Source: Gnetum montanum
Taxonomy: Eukaryota > Streptophyta > Gnetopsida > Gnetales > Gnetaceae
Length of the DNA stretch: 64,000 nucleotides
Direction: 5' to 3'
Assembly (NCBI GenBank): GCA_015680685.1
Contig: MNCI01005969.1
Span: 161,028-225,027, forward strand
The notes beneath the pieces are model-generated. The model ran no database searches and was not told where the DNA came from. It was given only the letters and a program-made list of their open reading frames with translations. Positions 1-9,990 of this stretch are shown here, one piece after another. Position 1 is the first letter of the stretch, and each line of letters starts with the position of its first letter. The translations under genes were made by a program, and so were the position numbers.

Positions 1-2283
1 TGGATCTGCAGGTCCCGGTTCTTAACTTCCGCTTGGTGGACGAAGGCGTAAGTGTCCAATATGGCCCTCCAATCAGTGTGCTGAGCATTGATGTTGTTGA
101 TTTGAGCCATGGCCATATGGATCTCATTCTCTAGGATTTGCTTGTACATTCCCACCTAATCACGGAAGTGCTCCTTTAGCTTCTCGTGTCGTTTAGCCTC
201 ATTCTGCCATGCGCTTATTTCGATGGTTGATTTTTGGCGAATAGTGTGTACCTCCTCCATTAAGACGGTTGATTTTCTTTGGCTAAACAGCTTACATCTC
301 AGTTGATCTGAATGAACTGTTCTCGTAACTAATGAAAGTGTTCATCGAGAACATTTTTTTGTTTTTCCACAGAGGTCAACCTAAGGTTATCTGCAACCAA
401 CTGCTTATTCTCTTCTTCTAAGGCCTTGAGTGCCTTGAGATATGCATGAGTTTGCACTTTTGCTGTGGAGGCATCTCAAGTGGCCGTCTCCTTTTCTCCT
501 ACCACCTTCTTATTCTCTGCGATCAATTTAGTTAGTTACTTTGTTCTAAAGTTATCCAGCTGGTATGCGGGAAAAAATTGTAAAGGATCCTGCTGTGTTG
601 CTTGTAAGGCTACGAGCTGCTCTTGTAGTTTCTGCACTTCAGCTTCAGCATGCTCGGCCCTTACTTCAGATATGACCAACTTCCCCTTTGTGGAAATGAT
701 GTCTGATTGAATTGCTGTGACATCTTGAGGGATGTCAAACAGAGACGTCATTACTTGTCCAGTTTGAAGCAATTTGTCAAGTACATCCTCATGTTCTGTA
801 AGAGTCATTGAGGTTATGGTAAGAGTTTGAGCATCTCATGCTTCTGAGAGATCTACCGGTGGCACAATAGGTACATTAAAGGATTCTTTGATGTGGTCAA
901 CGACCACTTCAGTAGCTCTCATGGCATTCTAGTGTTGCATGACCACCACAGTGGCCCCTTCACCAGTCTCTAATTGCACTTGGAAAGATGCCACATTTCC
1001 TGAGATCTGTTGTGACCATCTACTATCCCCTCCTTCTATTTGAATTGATAATTTGCCCCTTGTACAATCTAACGAAATAGCAGGCTGATCGGCATCATCA
1101 ATGACACGGAAAAGGCTTGTGCCATCACGACTTCTCCAACTAACTGTCTTAGCGATGGCCCAAAGATGGCTCATCGACGGTTTGTAGTCTTGCGACGGTG
1201 GCAGATGATCCTGGCTTGTGCTAGGCCCTACTTCTTGTTGTTGGCTGGGTCTCGTGGCTAGAGGTTGGCTGGGTCCCATGGCTGGAGGTTGGCTGGGTCC
1301 TGCAAGTTGAGTTGCAGGTGGTCCAGTCATCTGTTCTTCTTCTTCTTCAGGTCTCAGCTCTTCGCCAGTGCTCTTTCTTGGAGCTCGCGCCTTTAGTAAT
1401 TCAGCATAAGAAGCATTCTGGGCTTTTCGGAGGACATCATTTGTGTATCCTTGAATACCAGCCCATTAGCACCGTTTTCTGATAAGGTAAGGGAAAGGCA
1501 GCGCCATCTTCCCTGACTTTCATTCCTCAAATCGCCTTAGGATCTCTGTCAAATATAGATGGGGAAGGTTAGCGTTAACCTTTCCCATCAACACTGCACA
1601 TCCCCTAGCTGCATACGTTGATATTCTTTTCAAACCTTTTGTGGGGAAGAGGTGATAGGTTCCGATTTTGAAATAAACTCGCTCTTCCATCGTCAGCTCA
1701 CCAAAAGCTTTATCTCTGCCATAAGCCTTCTCTAACCAATCCTTCTGCACATCAAGGTCTGAATGGGTAGATAACCGAGCAACATGGGGGCCTGTATTCA
1801 AAAGGCTTAACACTTCCAAATTGCCTACGCAGAGAAATCTACTGTCACACCACAAATATTTATAGTGGTGCCTTGCTCCCTATTGTGCTAGAACTGGTAC
1901 ATTTCTCCTAAGTACCAGGCATCGCTTTTAGAGAGGACAGGCCATAAGGGAGACCCTTTAAGGTGATCCCTAACAGCCTCAGGAGCAAACTCTACAAAAT
2001 ATTTGAAGTTTAGCTCCATAATCACCACAGCGAATGTGGACTTCTCATGTATAGCCTGAACACACTCCGGGGGCAACGTGAGTTGTTGTCCCGGTTCAAG
2101 TGCAGCAGCAACTCCTCCTTCTGCCTACCCAGACCTTCTGGTAGGAGGTTCTTCTTGATGGATGTTGAATGATTTCACCTCCTATTCTGCATGTCGTCCG
2201 GCAGGGCCTTGTCTTCCACCTCTCTAAGTTTGTTTTGCTCCATCTTGAACAAGACCCTCCTATTGTGCACGTTTCGGGGCCAT
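1..2283 (-). pseudogene. Decayed coiled-coil ORF resembling plant-transposon 'additional ORF' proteins (runs off window edge)
   Basis: An ATG at 2283 opens a minus-strand frame that can be followed to the window edge. It has several in-frame stops and one frameshift between about 1888 and 1855. The best-preserved blocks are 1888-2076, 1520-1855, 929-1330 and 536-808; the last three share one frame. The 1520-1855 block (YFKIGTYHLFPTKG, then a hydrophobic stretch to LTEILRR) loosely recalls the conserved domain of plant 'putative transposon protein' ORFs carried by some Athila-like elements; this is an inference. The middle is Pro/Gln/Ser-rich, and 1-808 has the Glu/Lys/Gln/Leu pattern of a long coiled coil. 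Its C-terminal part is similar in pattern to the plus-strand ORF at 12718-13540 (shared D-W...Y...Q-A...K-N spacing), so it is a repeat-family gene, not a host gene. Function unknown. Confidence 0.5.
1230..1312 (-). repeat. Short in-frame tandem repeat in Pro/Gln-rich linker
   Basis: Three imperfect copies of a GGTTGGCTGGGTC-type unit of about 24-27 bases are visible on the plus strand. On the minus strand they encode a repeated G-P-S-Q-P linker inside the coiled-coil ORF. The unit length is close to a multiple of three, so expansion would not break the frame. Confidence 0.6.
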
Positions 2284-2870
2284 CTACAATCACACGGATC
2301 AAGCATTAGTAAGGTTGTTTTAAAAGTCAAGTTATACCTTATTGCTTGACTTAATTAAAGATCTTATGTCATAATGTGTGATCGTGCCCGAAAGTTTGTA
2401 ATGATGAGTCCTATGACTTAGGTGGTTTCCATTTTTAATCTCCCGGTATACTTAAGGTCATATGATTTTTGGCACAATTATTCTAAGTGTTAAGTTAATT
2501 ACTCTAACTGATGTCCTTTGGGCGATGATAAATTTCAAAAAAGTTAAGCACTCTTCGGTAAGTGTCTCTCCCCCACAACTAAACTGAACACTCTGGGTTC
2601 AAGCAAGTTAAAACGAAAGTAAAATCAGAGCACCAGTGTGCGAGATATGAGTGAAAAAGCAAGGGGCACGTAGTCGCAAGTCATAGAGAAAAATTTCAAC
2701 AACTCCCCCCATGTGAATGGCAAAATGATGCTAAGTGTTGCAGTAGGGGTTCCTATTTATAGGAAAAATAGGACGTGATATCGTGTACGATACATCGCAT
2801 ACGTGATATCACATGGAACACGATATCGCGTACATGATATCTCGGCCCTAGTGATGTGAGAAACCAAGAA
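2284..2870 (-). promoter_or_regulatory. TATA promoter and leader for the 1-2283 ORF, with a GATATCG palindrome block
   Basis: On the minus strand a TATA box (CCTATAAATAGG, 2752-2763) lies about 470 bases upstream of the ATG at 2283. Upstream of the TATA, 2773-2853 holds four or five GATATC(G/A) palindromic boxes like those in the U3 regions of the Athila-like LTRs elsewhere in the window. The leader does not match those LTRs. The ATG is preceded by TTGTAG, which could be a 3' splice site, so the leader may contain an intron. This could be the LTR of a separate element family; no clean TG...CA ends were found. Confidence 0.45.
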
Positions 2871-4080
2871 AATACCAAATTTTTAATGATTTTTCTTGAA
2901 ATTAATGTTAAATATCGAGGACATTAGGAAGTATTAAGATGTCCTAGGGTAATGGCATTGATTCGAGACGCACTCGTAATGATAATGATGTGAATTTTAG
3001 TAATTAAAAATTTGGTGGTTATGAAAAAAAGGGAATGTAATAGTACATTGGAACGTTAAAATTATAGAGGGGGTAATATTAGGGAAAGAAAATGATGAAA
3101 AATTAAGCTGAGGGTAAGAAAGTCTGTGTTTGAGCTAAAGAATTAGTGAAGATTACGAAAAATTACACAAGTGGATCCTCCCCAAAGCAGGTTTCAACCT
3201 ATTATGCCCTTGCGTAACTACACTTAAAGTTTCTGTGGGCACTAGAAGGGTTAAATGTAATCTGCACTAACTCCAAAAAACACACACATGTAAATATCAC
3301 CGAAATGAGATGAAAGTTTTATGCTACATGGGACACGAGCTACAATTACATGAACAGTGAGATGAGGTGAAGTATAGAAAGGGATCGTAGAGATTGGGAC
3401 ATGAGGGAACTGACCCAGGGCACCATGAATCCTGCGTGTAAAGCATGATTAAAGTGTCATTGACCCATCGTTCCAAGATCAAAACCAAGTCCATCCTTCT
3501 AATCAGTGACATGGCATTGTTTCATCCCATGATAAGCAACTATGAGAGTACCATAACAACAAGGTGTACGATCACTTGGCGTTTGGTACAAGGGAGGAGT
3601 GATTTTTGTTTTATGGCACTTTTCTTTTCTTTTTCTCTTTTTTTTTCACTATACTGAATCCAGAGAAGCCGCCAACCTTCAAGCATGGGTGCATGTCTTT
3701 CCAATGGGATGCCCTAGAATAGCGTTTGATTTTTGAGTGCCCTTTTTGATTACTCTACTCCCATTTTTCATTAGATCTACAAGGATTTTAGTACAACCAC
3801 GTCACATGATAACTCTCATAGATGCCACCAAAGAGAATCCGCAAATCCCCTTGATGTCACACCCTAATCATTGCCTCTTGGTCCATCCTTCTTCATTCTG
3901 GGTACAGTGAACATAAAATTAATTTTAAGTTTAGAAATTTCAAGAATAGCACTATACCCTTGAACAGAACCTCTTATTTATAGAGTGGATGAGTGGGTGT
4001 AATGGGCTCACTGTCCAAATAATTGACTACTCATGACTTAATAACATAAAACACACCTCAACCAATGATCCACATGAGTG
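2871..4080 (-). mobile_element. Decayed 3' noncoding region of element A
   Basis: No coding capacity is visible. The segment 3176-3250 (GGATCCTCCCCAAAGCAGG followed by a TATGCCCTT box) is the minus-strand counterpart of a conserved box found at 11100-11165, 16090-16160, 37689-37755 and 61820-61875 in the other elements. This marks it as the 3' noncoding region of the gag-only element whose gag lies at 4480-6209. The expected 3' LTR was not found: 2871-3170 is AT-rich sequence I cannot assign. Confidence 0.5.
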
Positions 4081-4084
4081 TTTT

Positions 4085-4215
4085 ATTCATAGATGAGATT
4101 ACTTACAAAAATGCAAAAAGACAAACACACAAAAAGATAAAAAGATAAAACAAAAAGTTGAAAAATGAAAAACTGGAAAACAAAAAGTTGTAAAATCAAA
4201 GAAAATGAAAAATAT
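4085..4215 (-). repeat. T-rich degenerate array (TTTTTGTTTTAC type) after gag of element A
   Basis: On the minus strand this is a run of TTTTTGTTTTNC-like units. The same array follows the gag or pol ORF in elements D, B, E, F and I, so it is a structural landmark of the family and not random low complexity. Confidence 0.65.
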
Positions 4216-4479
4216 TTATTAATCCTACTTGTCATGGAAATGGGGGTATCCCCCATAACTAATCTGTTGAGTATGGCAAGGATTAATAAATGAAAAATAA
4301 GGATCCTTGCATGTTGGAAATATTGAAACTGGTCCATACTTACCCCATTTGGGTTCACACACTTGATTATAGTAAGCATACTGGGGCACTTTATACGATG
4401 TAGTTCTCAGATAATGAGTGGACCCACTATGATGTTTAGGGCCGTTAGATGGTATGCAAGGATTGGTCTGATGCCTCCC

Positions 4480-6209
4480 ATGGTTGTGTTCATTGGGCCA
4501 TATAGTTGTTGGAGCGTTAGTTGGTGGCCTTGATGAAGTTACATGAGGCGTTGGATTCGAAGGTAAGGGTGCACCACATTGTTGGAATTGTGCTAGGTTG
4601 GAAGGTGCAGTGGCCTCGAATTGTGTTATCCCTTCCTACGGCTGTGTTTAAAGAAAGGATGCTTTTTATGTTGAGGAGGCTTTTCACTGCTGTTAGGAGC
4701 AGTAGCACAAGTGTTGTTCGTGGTTGCGGTGGTCCAAGTACGTTAGGGGCAGTTGGTGGCAATGTATAAGGAGGGAAAGGATGAGAATGTTGAGAGTTAG
4801 GAGGAATATAAGGTGCACAAGGTGATGGTTGCGTTGNGGATTATTGCCACTGTGGTCAGACACATGATCTCTGTACGAACTCTAGATGTAACGTCTTTCC
4901 CCAATGTTCATATAAATGTAACAATATTGGGCATTGGCCTTTGGGGTGATCGTACAGGCATATGTTGCATTCATACATATGATTGGTANAACTGGGATTA
5001 TTGCCACTGTGGTCGGACACATGATCTCTGTACGAACTCTAGATGTAACGTCTTTCCCCAATGTTCATATAAATGTAACAATATTGGGCATTGGCCTTTG
5101 GGGTGATCGTACAGGCATATGTTGCATTCATACATATGATTGGTAGTTGAGCTCTTATGTCCTTCGTTCTTTTTCTCCGAATGTCTATTATTTCGTCCTG
5201 CTTCTTGGGTTGTCAAAACTCTATCTCTAATGATGTTGACACATTCTCCACACTTGTGATATATCCAGTCCAACATGATCTTTGCCTCAGCTTCTTCTAA
5301 TGTTTGTTGTATTGGCAAAGATGATGTTTCCACCTTGAGATTGGTTGATTTCTCCTTTTTATGATCATGGACCTTTGTTAAGTTGAGATTTTGGTCCTGT
5401 TGATGCTTTTCAACACTCTCCCATGTAGCTATTTCTCCTTCTTCTTTTGCTACCCACTTAATAAGCTCTTGGATTTGATGGGTTCGTAGTTCATATAATT
5501 AACCTTGGGCATACGTTCCTAAGGTCTCTCTTGTTTCATTACGTAGCCCATCAATAATATGGTACATTAGCCTTTCCTTAGAAAACCTATGGCCTGGAAA
5601 ATTGTTTAACAGTGCATAATATCTTTCTAAGGCCATGTCCAAGGGTTCATGTTGTGCTTGTTTCCATCCTTGGATTTGTTTCCTCAAGGCCAACACTCTT
5701 GCGTAGGTTTGATATTTTTCGTTAAAGACTTCTACCATTGTTGACTAGCGTCGTATTGAATTTGGTTTTAATGATCTGTACCATACTTTTGCTTGGTCAA
5801 CAAGTGTCATGGGAAAGAGCTTAAGTTTTTGCCACCTGTTATCAATGTTATTCCATGTGCAGGCATTGTAGAAGGCTAGTAAGTGTTGTTGTAGATCTAA
5901 GTCATAGCCTCCTGAGAATTTAGGAAAGTTGTTAAAATCGAGCCTGGGTAGACAGCTCTCTTTACGATGCCTACGGGAGATTCGAATAGCTTCTTGTATT
6001 TGCGTTAAGCTTGTAGTGGCTAGTGGGGGTTCATCGTCATCAGGTAAGTTATGCATTTGTGTGTTAGGATGATGTTGTTTTCATTCATGTTCATAAGAAA
6101 CTCCCACTTTAGGTTATATACTCCAATCTTCATTGTCATATAGCTCGTTGGTTCTCCAATGAAATTTCTCACTAAGTGTGGCATTATTATCTTCTTGTAG
6201 GAGAGGCAT
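4480..6209 (-). pseudogene. Ty3/gypsy (Athila/Tat-like) gag of element A, with stops
   Basis: The minus-strand ATG at 6209 lies 110 bases inside the primer site, as in elements E and F. The frame is broken by stops but clear. An acidic D-D-D-E stretch (about 6035) is followed by the basic RRHRKE segment and the gag core with WQKLKLFPMTL and KVWYRSL (5745-5960). The helical region around EPLDMALERYYALL and the Y-HIIDGLRNETRETL motif follow (5499-5738). A zinc knuckle of spacing CX2CX3HX4C (CNICLYDHPKGQC) sits near 5085-5130, then a proline-rich tail. No protease, RT or integrase follows, so the element is gag-only. The tail contains a 151-bp duplication bracketed by single Ns (4838-5145) that is probably artefactual. 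Confidence 0.8.
4838..5145. repeat. 151-bp direct duplication bracketed by single Ns (assembly scar)
   Basis: Bases 4838-4988 and 4995-5145 are identical except for one substitution (4858 versus 5015). There is an N at 4837 just before copy one and an N at 4989 just after it. The most economical reading is an unmerged contig overlap, not a true tandem duplication. Confidence 0.85.
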
Positions 6210-6319
6210 TGTTGTGTGTGAATTTATGTGACTTTTTTATTACTTCTTTTTAAGAGATATATCGTTAAGTTCTATACAGCGACCTTGTATGATGTAACTA
6301 ATCTAGATAACTAGCACTG

Positions 6320-6337
6320 TCCCCGGCAACGGCACCA
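6320..6337 (-). other. Primer-binding site of element A (tRNA-Asp type)
   Basis: On the minus strand TGGTGCCGTTGCCGGGGA begins one base after the LTR end. It differs by one base from TGGCGCCGTTGCCGGGGA, the tRNA-Asp-complementary primer site known from Athila-group retrotransposons. This is the best-preserved primer site of the family in the window. Confidence 0.85.
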
Positions 6338-6338
6338 A

Positions 6339-7179
6339 TGATGAGTGGCGAGGTACCCCTATACTCAACCATATGAATACGAGCGTTCTCACATGTGATC
6401 CAGTCGAAATCCGCAGATGGACTAGTCATGGCACCTAGACAATTATCCTTAAGTCACAGTTCGTTGTCTTCCCACCTAGACTAGTATTATATTTATCACG
6501 TATGGTTTAGTCTGGATGAGGTGTATGATATGTTCCTAATTCTAACGCTACTCCTGAAGGCAGTGGAATGTAAGGTTAACTAAGCTAAGCTAGGAAAAAA
6601 GGGTTGAGAGAATCTAATCTAGCCTAAGTGCGACGAACAACCAATTCCTTGATCAACCATACACATCTTGGACCTCATGCATGACTACCATTGGGATTAC
6701 CAAGTGCAGATCCTAGGTACACCATTGGGCTACCAAGTAGTCACACTTAAATGCTCGTACTCAAGTCGTACTCATTCTGCATTCTAGGAGTTTAAGGGTG
6801 AGAGAGAGAAAATAGTAAATAACATTAAATAAATAAATAACAAAGTGATTGCTGCAATGATGAAGTAATCTCGATCTTTATTGCCGATCATGTGCATGTC
6901 CAAGTATGTCACACTTGAATAAAGAATGCCATACAATTACATTCACCACATTGCAGGTAGACATAGGAAAAAATGATCTATCTCTGGAGTGGTCAAACTG
7001 GTAGAGCTTCGCTACTTCTAACTCCTAATACCCAAACAAGGGAGAGCCACTTCTTATTTATAGACATTACGGTGCACTGCGATATCGTGTACCCGATATC
7101 ACAGGGGAAGAAGTGATATCGCGTACGTGATATAGCGGGGGATGCAATATTGCGGGGGACGCGATATTGCGTCCCATCA
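6339..7179 (-). mobile_element. 5' LTR of element A (841 bp)
   Basis: On the plus strand it starts TGATGAGTGGCGAGG and ends CCCATCA, giving the terminal TGATG/CATCA inverted repeats of the family. Transcription runs leftward: GATATCG palindromes at 7080-7170, a TATA box (CTATAAATAA on the minus strand, 7054-7063), and AATAAA-type signals further on. The right flank is gtaat, which lies inside the pol ORF of element D, so A interrupts D. The matching copy of gtaat next to a 3' LTR was not identified. Confidence 0.85.
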
Positions 7180-9990
7180 GTAATCAACAAATGGTCGAAA
7201 GCCTTTTCCTGGTCATACCCTAAGATAACCGGAATAGACCCTAGGATATGCCTGCATAGGATTTACACGGACCCCTCCATGAAGCCTCGGAAACAACCAT
7301 AGAGATGATTGAACCCAAAATTGAAACAAGTAGTAAAAGAAGAGATAGAGCAACTCCTCAAGGCCGGGTTCATATATCCCATTTTTGATAGCGAATGGGT
7401 TAGTCCTCTAGTAATCATGCCTAAGAAAAGAGGCAAATGGAGGGTATGCATAGATTTTAGGCTACTGAACATGGAAACATTCAAGGATCATTTCTTGTTG
7501 CCGTTCGTCGACCAAGTCTTGGACACTATAGCGGGGCATCGCTATTATAGTTTTCTGGATGGGTATAGTGGATATAATTAAATACAAATAGCACCAGAAG
7601 ATCAAGCCAAAACAACATTCACCAGTCCTTGGGGAATGTTCGCATATAAGAAAATGCCCTTTGGCTTGTGCAATGCCCCTGCCACATTCCAACGTTTAGT
7701 CCTAAGCATATTTCAACAACAAATAGGAAACAGGGTAGAAGTCTTTATGGGTGACTTCTCCACTTATGGGACAAGCTTTGATCATGTCCTAGACCGGTTA
7801 GAGCAGGTACTAAAATGATGTGTTGAAACCAATCTAAAGCTCAACTGGCAGAAAAGCCATTTGATGGTTCAAGAGGGCATAGTACTAGGGCATAAGGTCT
7901 CACAATCAAGAATAGAGGTAGACCCGGAAAAAGTAAAGGTTATCCAAGGAATCACTCGACAACCAGAAATGGTCAAAGATATTCGCTCATTCCTTGGACA
8001 CACTGGCTACTATAGGAGATTCATTGAGAACTTCTCCAAGATTGCCAAATCATTAGTAGAATTAACGAAAAAAGATGCACCCTTCAAATGGACCAGGGAA
8101 CGTGAATGAGCATTCCAAACTATAAAACAAAGGGTTGTGGAAACCCCTATTCTACAAGCCCCTAACTGGTCCAAACCATTTCATATAATGACCGATGCAT
8201 CTAATTATTCCTTAGGAGCTGTACTAACACAGTTAGATGAACAAAAACGCCCTTATTACATCCATTGTGCGAGTAAGAGTATTGCTGGTGCACAACTCAA
8301 CTACACCACTACCGAAAAGGAATTAGTGGCTGTAGTATTTGTATTGGACAAATTTAGGTACTACGTGTTGGGCTACAAAGTGTACATTCATACAGACCAT
8401 AGTGCAATTTAGTTTCTCATGAACAAGCCAATGGTTAGCCCTCGTATTATACATTGGTTGGTAATCCTTTAAGAGTTCGATTTAACAATTGTAGATCGAA
8501 AGGGCATCGAGAATGTGGTTGCCGATCATTTATCTCGATTGCACTGGAAAAACAAAGAGGATGAATATGTTGTATCTGATCACTTTCTTGATGAAACCCT
8601 CTTTGCCGGTGTAATAAATAAGCAACGCACGGGAACAAATTGGTATAGTAGCATTCTTACTTATCTCCTCTCCCAAAAAACACCACAGGGGTTGGACTTT
8701 AGGAAGAAGTAATAGTTTCTTCATAAAACCAAGTACTTCATGGAAATCAAGGGAGAACTCTATAAAGTTTTCCCTGATGGCTTGGTTCGATGGTGTGTGC
8801 CTGATGAGGATCAATTAAGAGTTCTCCAAGATGTTCATGAGGGTCCCTGTGGGGGCCACTATGTAGAGAGACGAATGGCCATTAAGATCCTACTTGTAGG
8901 ATATTACTGGCCAACACTATTTCGAGATGCCCATCAGTTTGTCCAATCCTATGAGCACTGTTAATAGGATGGTGGAATGACTACTAGAATGGAGGTTCCG
9001 AAACAATGGATTCAACCCTTAGAACCCTTCGATATTTGGGGAATAGATTTTATGGGGCCTATTACACCGATATCCAATGGGAAAGCTTATATTATTGTTG
9101 TTGTTGACTACTTAACCAAATGGGCTGAAGCAATTGCTATAACAGATTGCACATCAGCTACAGCTACATGATTTGTACAACAACAAATCATAAATAGGTT
9201 TGGTGTGCCACGTGCACTCATCTCCGACAATGGAATACATTTTACGGGTGCAACCTTTCGCAAGTTGATGCAACGCTTAGCGGTGGAACATAAATTAACC
9301 ACACCTTATCACCCCCAAGCTAATGGCCAAGCTAAGGTCACCAATAGGGAGATTACGAGAATATCAACGAGAACAATTAGCAAATTTAGGCGAGATTGGA
9401 GCATGAAACTGAACGACACTCTCTGGGCATACCGCTCCACTTGGAAACTCCCTACAGGCTACTCTCCCTATGAGTTGGTGTACGGAAAACTCCCAAAAAT
9501 TCCAATTCAAACGGAGCTCCGTATACTATCCATGGCATGTGACCTCCACCTTGACCTCGATCTAGCACAAAAGAAATGGTTGGCATCTCTAAACGTGCTA
9601 GACGAGAATCGACTAGTTGCCCTATCATCAAACAAGATACATAAGGCATACAATAAACAACATCATGACTCAAAAATTTGAAAGGTTAAATACCAACTTG
9701 GAGACAAGGATCTTTACTGGAATCCCACACATGTACCACAATGTACGAAATTTCAAACATTGTGGGAGGGACCTTACATTATTCATACAACCTTCCCCTC
9801 GGGAGCCATGACAATATACAAGCCTGAAACCCCTAACAAGAGATTACTGGTCAATGTGCAATAGACCAAACCTTTCCATGAATCAAGAATAGCTAGTGTA
9901 ACTCACACCTCTAGTAGCGGACAACCATGCTCATTATTTCAGATCTCTCCCTTTCCATTCAGTCATGGGGAAGATGGCCACCTGTGCTAA
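7180..9990 (+). pseudogene. Ty3/gypsy Athila-like pol relic: RT, RNase H, integrase (element D)
   Basis: One frame can be followed from about 7183 to the TAA at 9988, broken by about ten stop codons but with no frameshift seen. In order: RT (7309-7830) with KRGKWRVCIDFR, a PFGLCNAPATFQR block and an FMGD box where the family has FMDD; the connection domain; RNase H (8137-8480) with DAS, TEKEL and HTDH acidic residues intact; the H2C2 zinc finger (8840-8970); and the integrase core (9010-9480) with GIDFMGP and ISDNG present but Lys in place of the catalytic Glu in GQAK. Two catalytic residues are therefore lost. Gag and protease are missing on the 5' side, where element A's LTR abuts. The family's product would be a polyprotein cleaved into RT/RNase H and integrase; this copy cannot be active. 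Confidence 0.93.

Noticed and set aside
2396-2410. GTAATGATGAG at 2398, looking like the missing TSD (gtaat) plus LTR end for element A
   Set aside because: The following sequence does not match the LTR beyond GATGAG; probably chance.
6320-6337. Possible tRNA gene from tRNA-like sequence
   Set aside because: Only 18 bases match a tRNA 3' end; it is a primer-binding site. No cloverleaf seen here or elsewhere.
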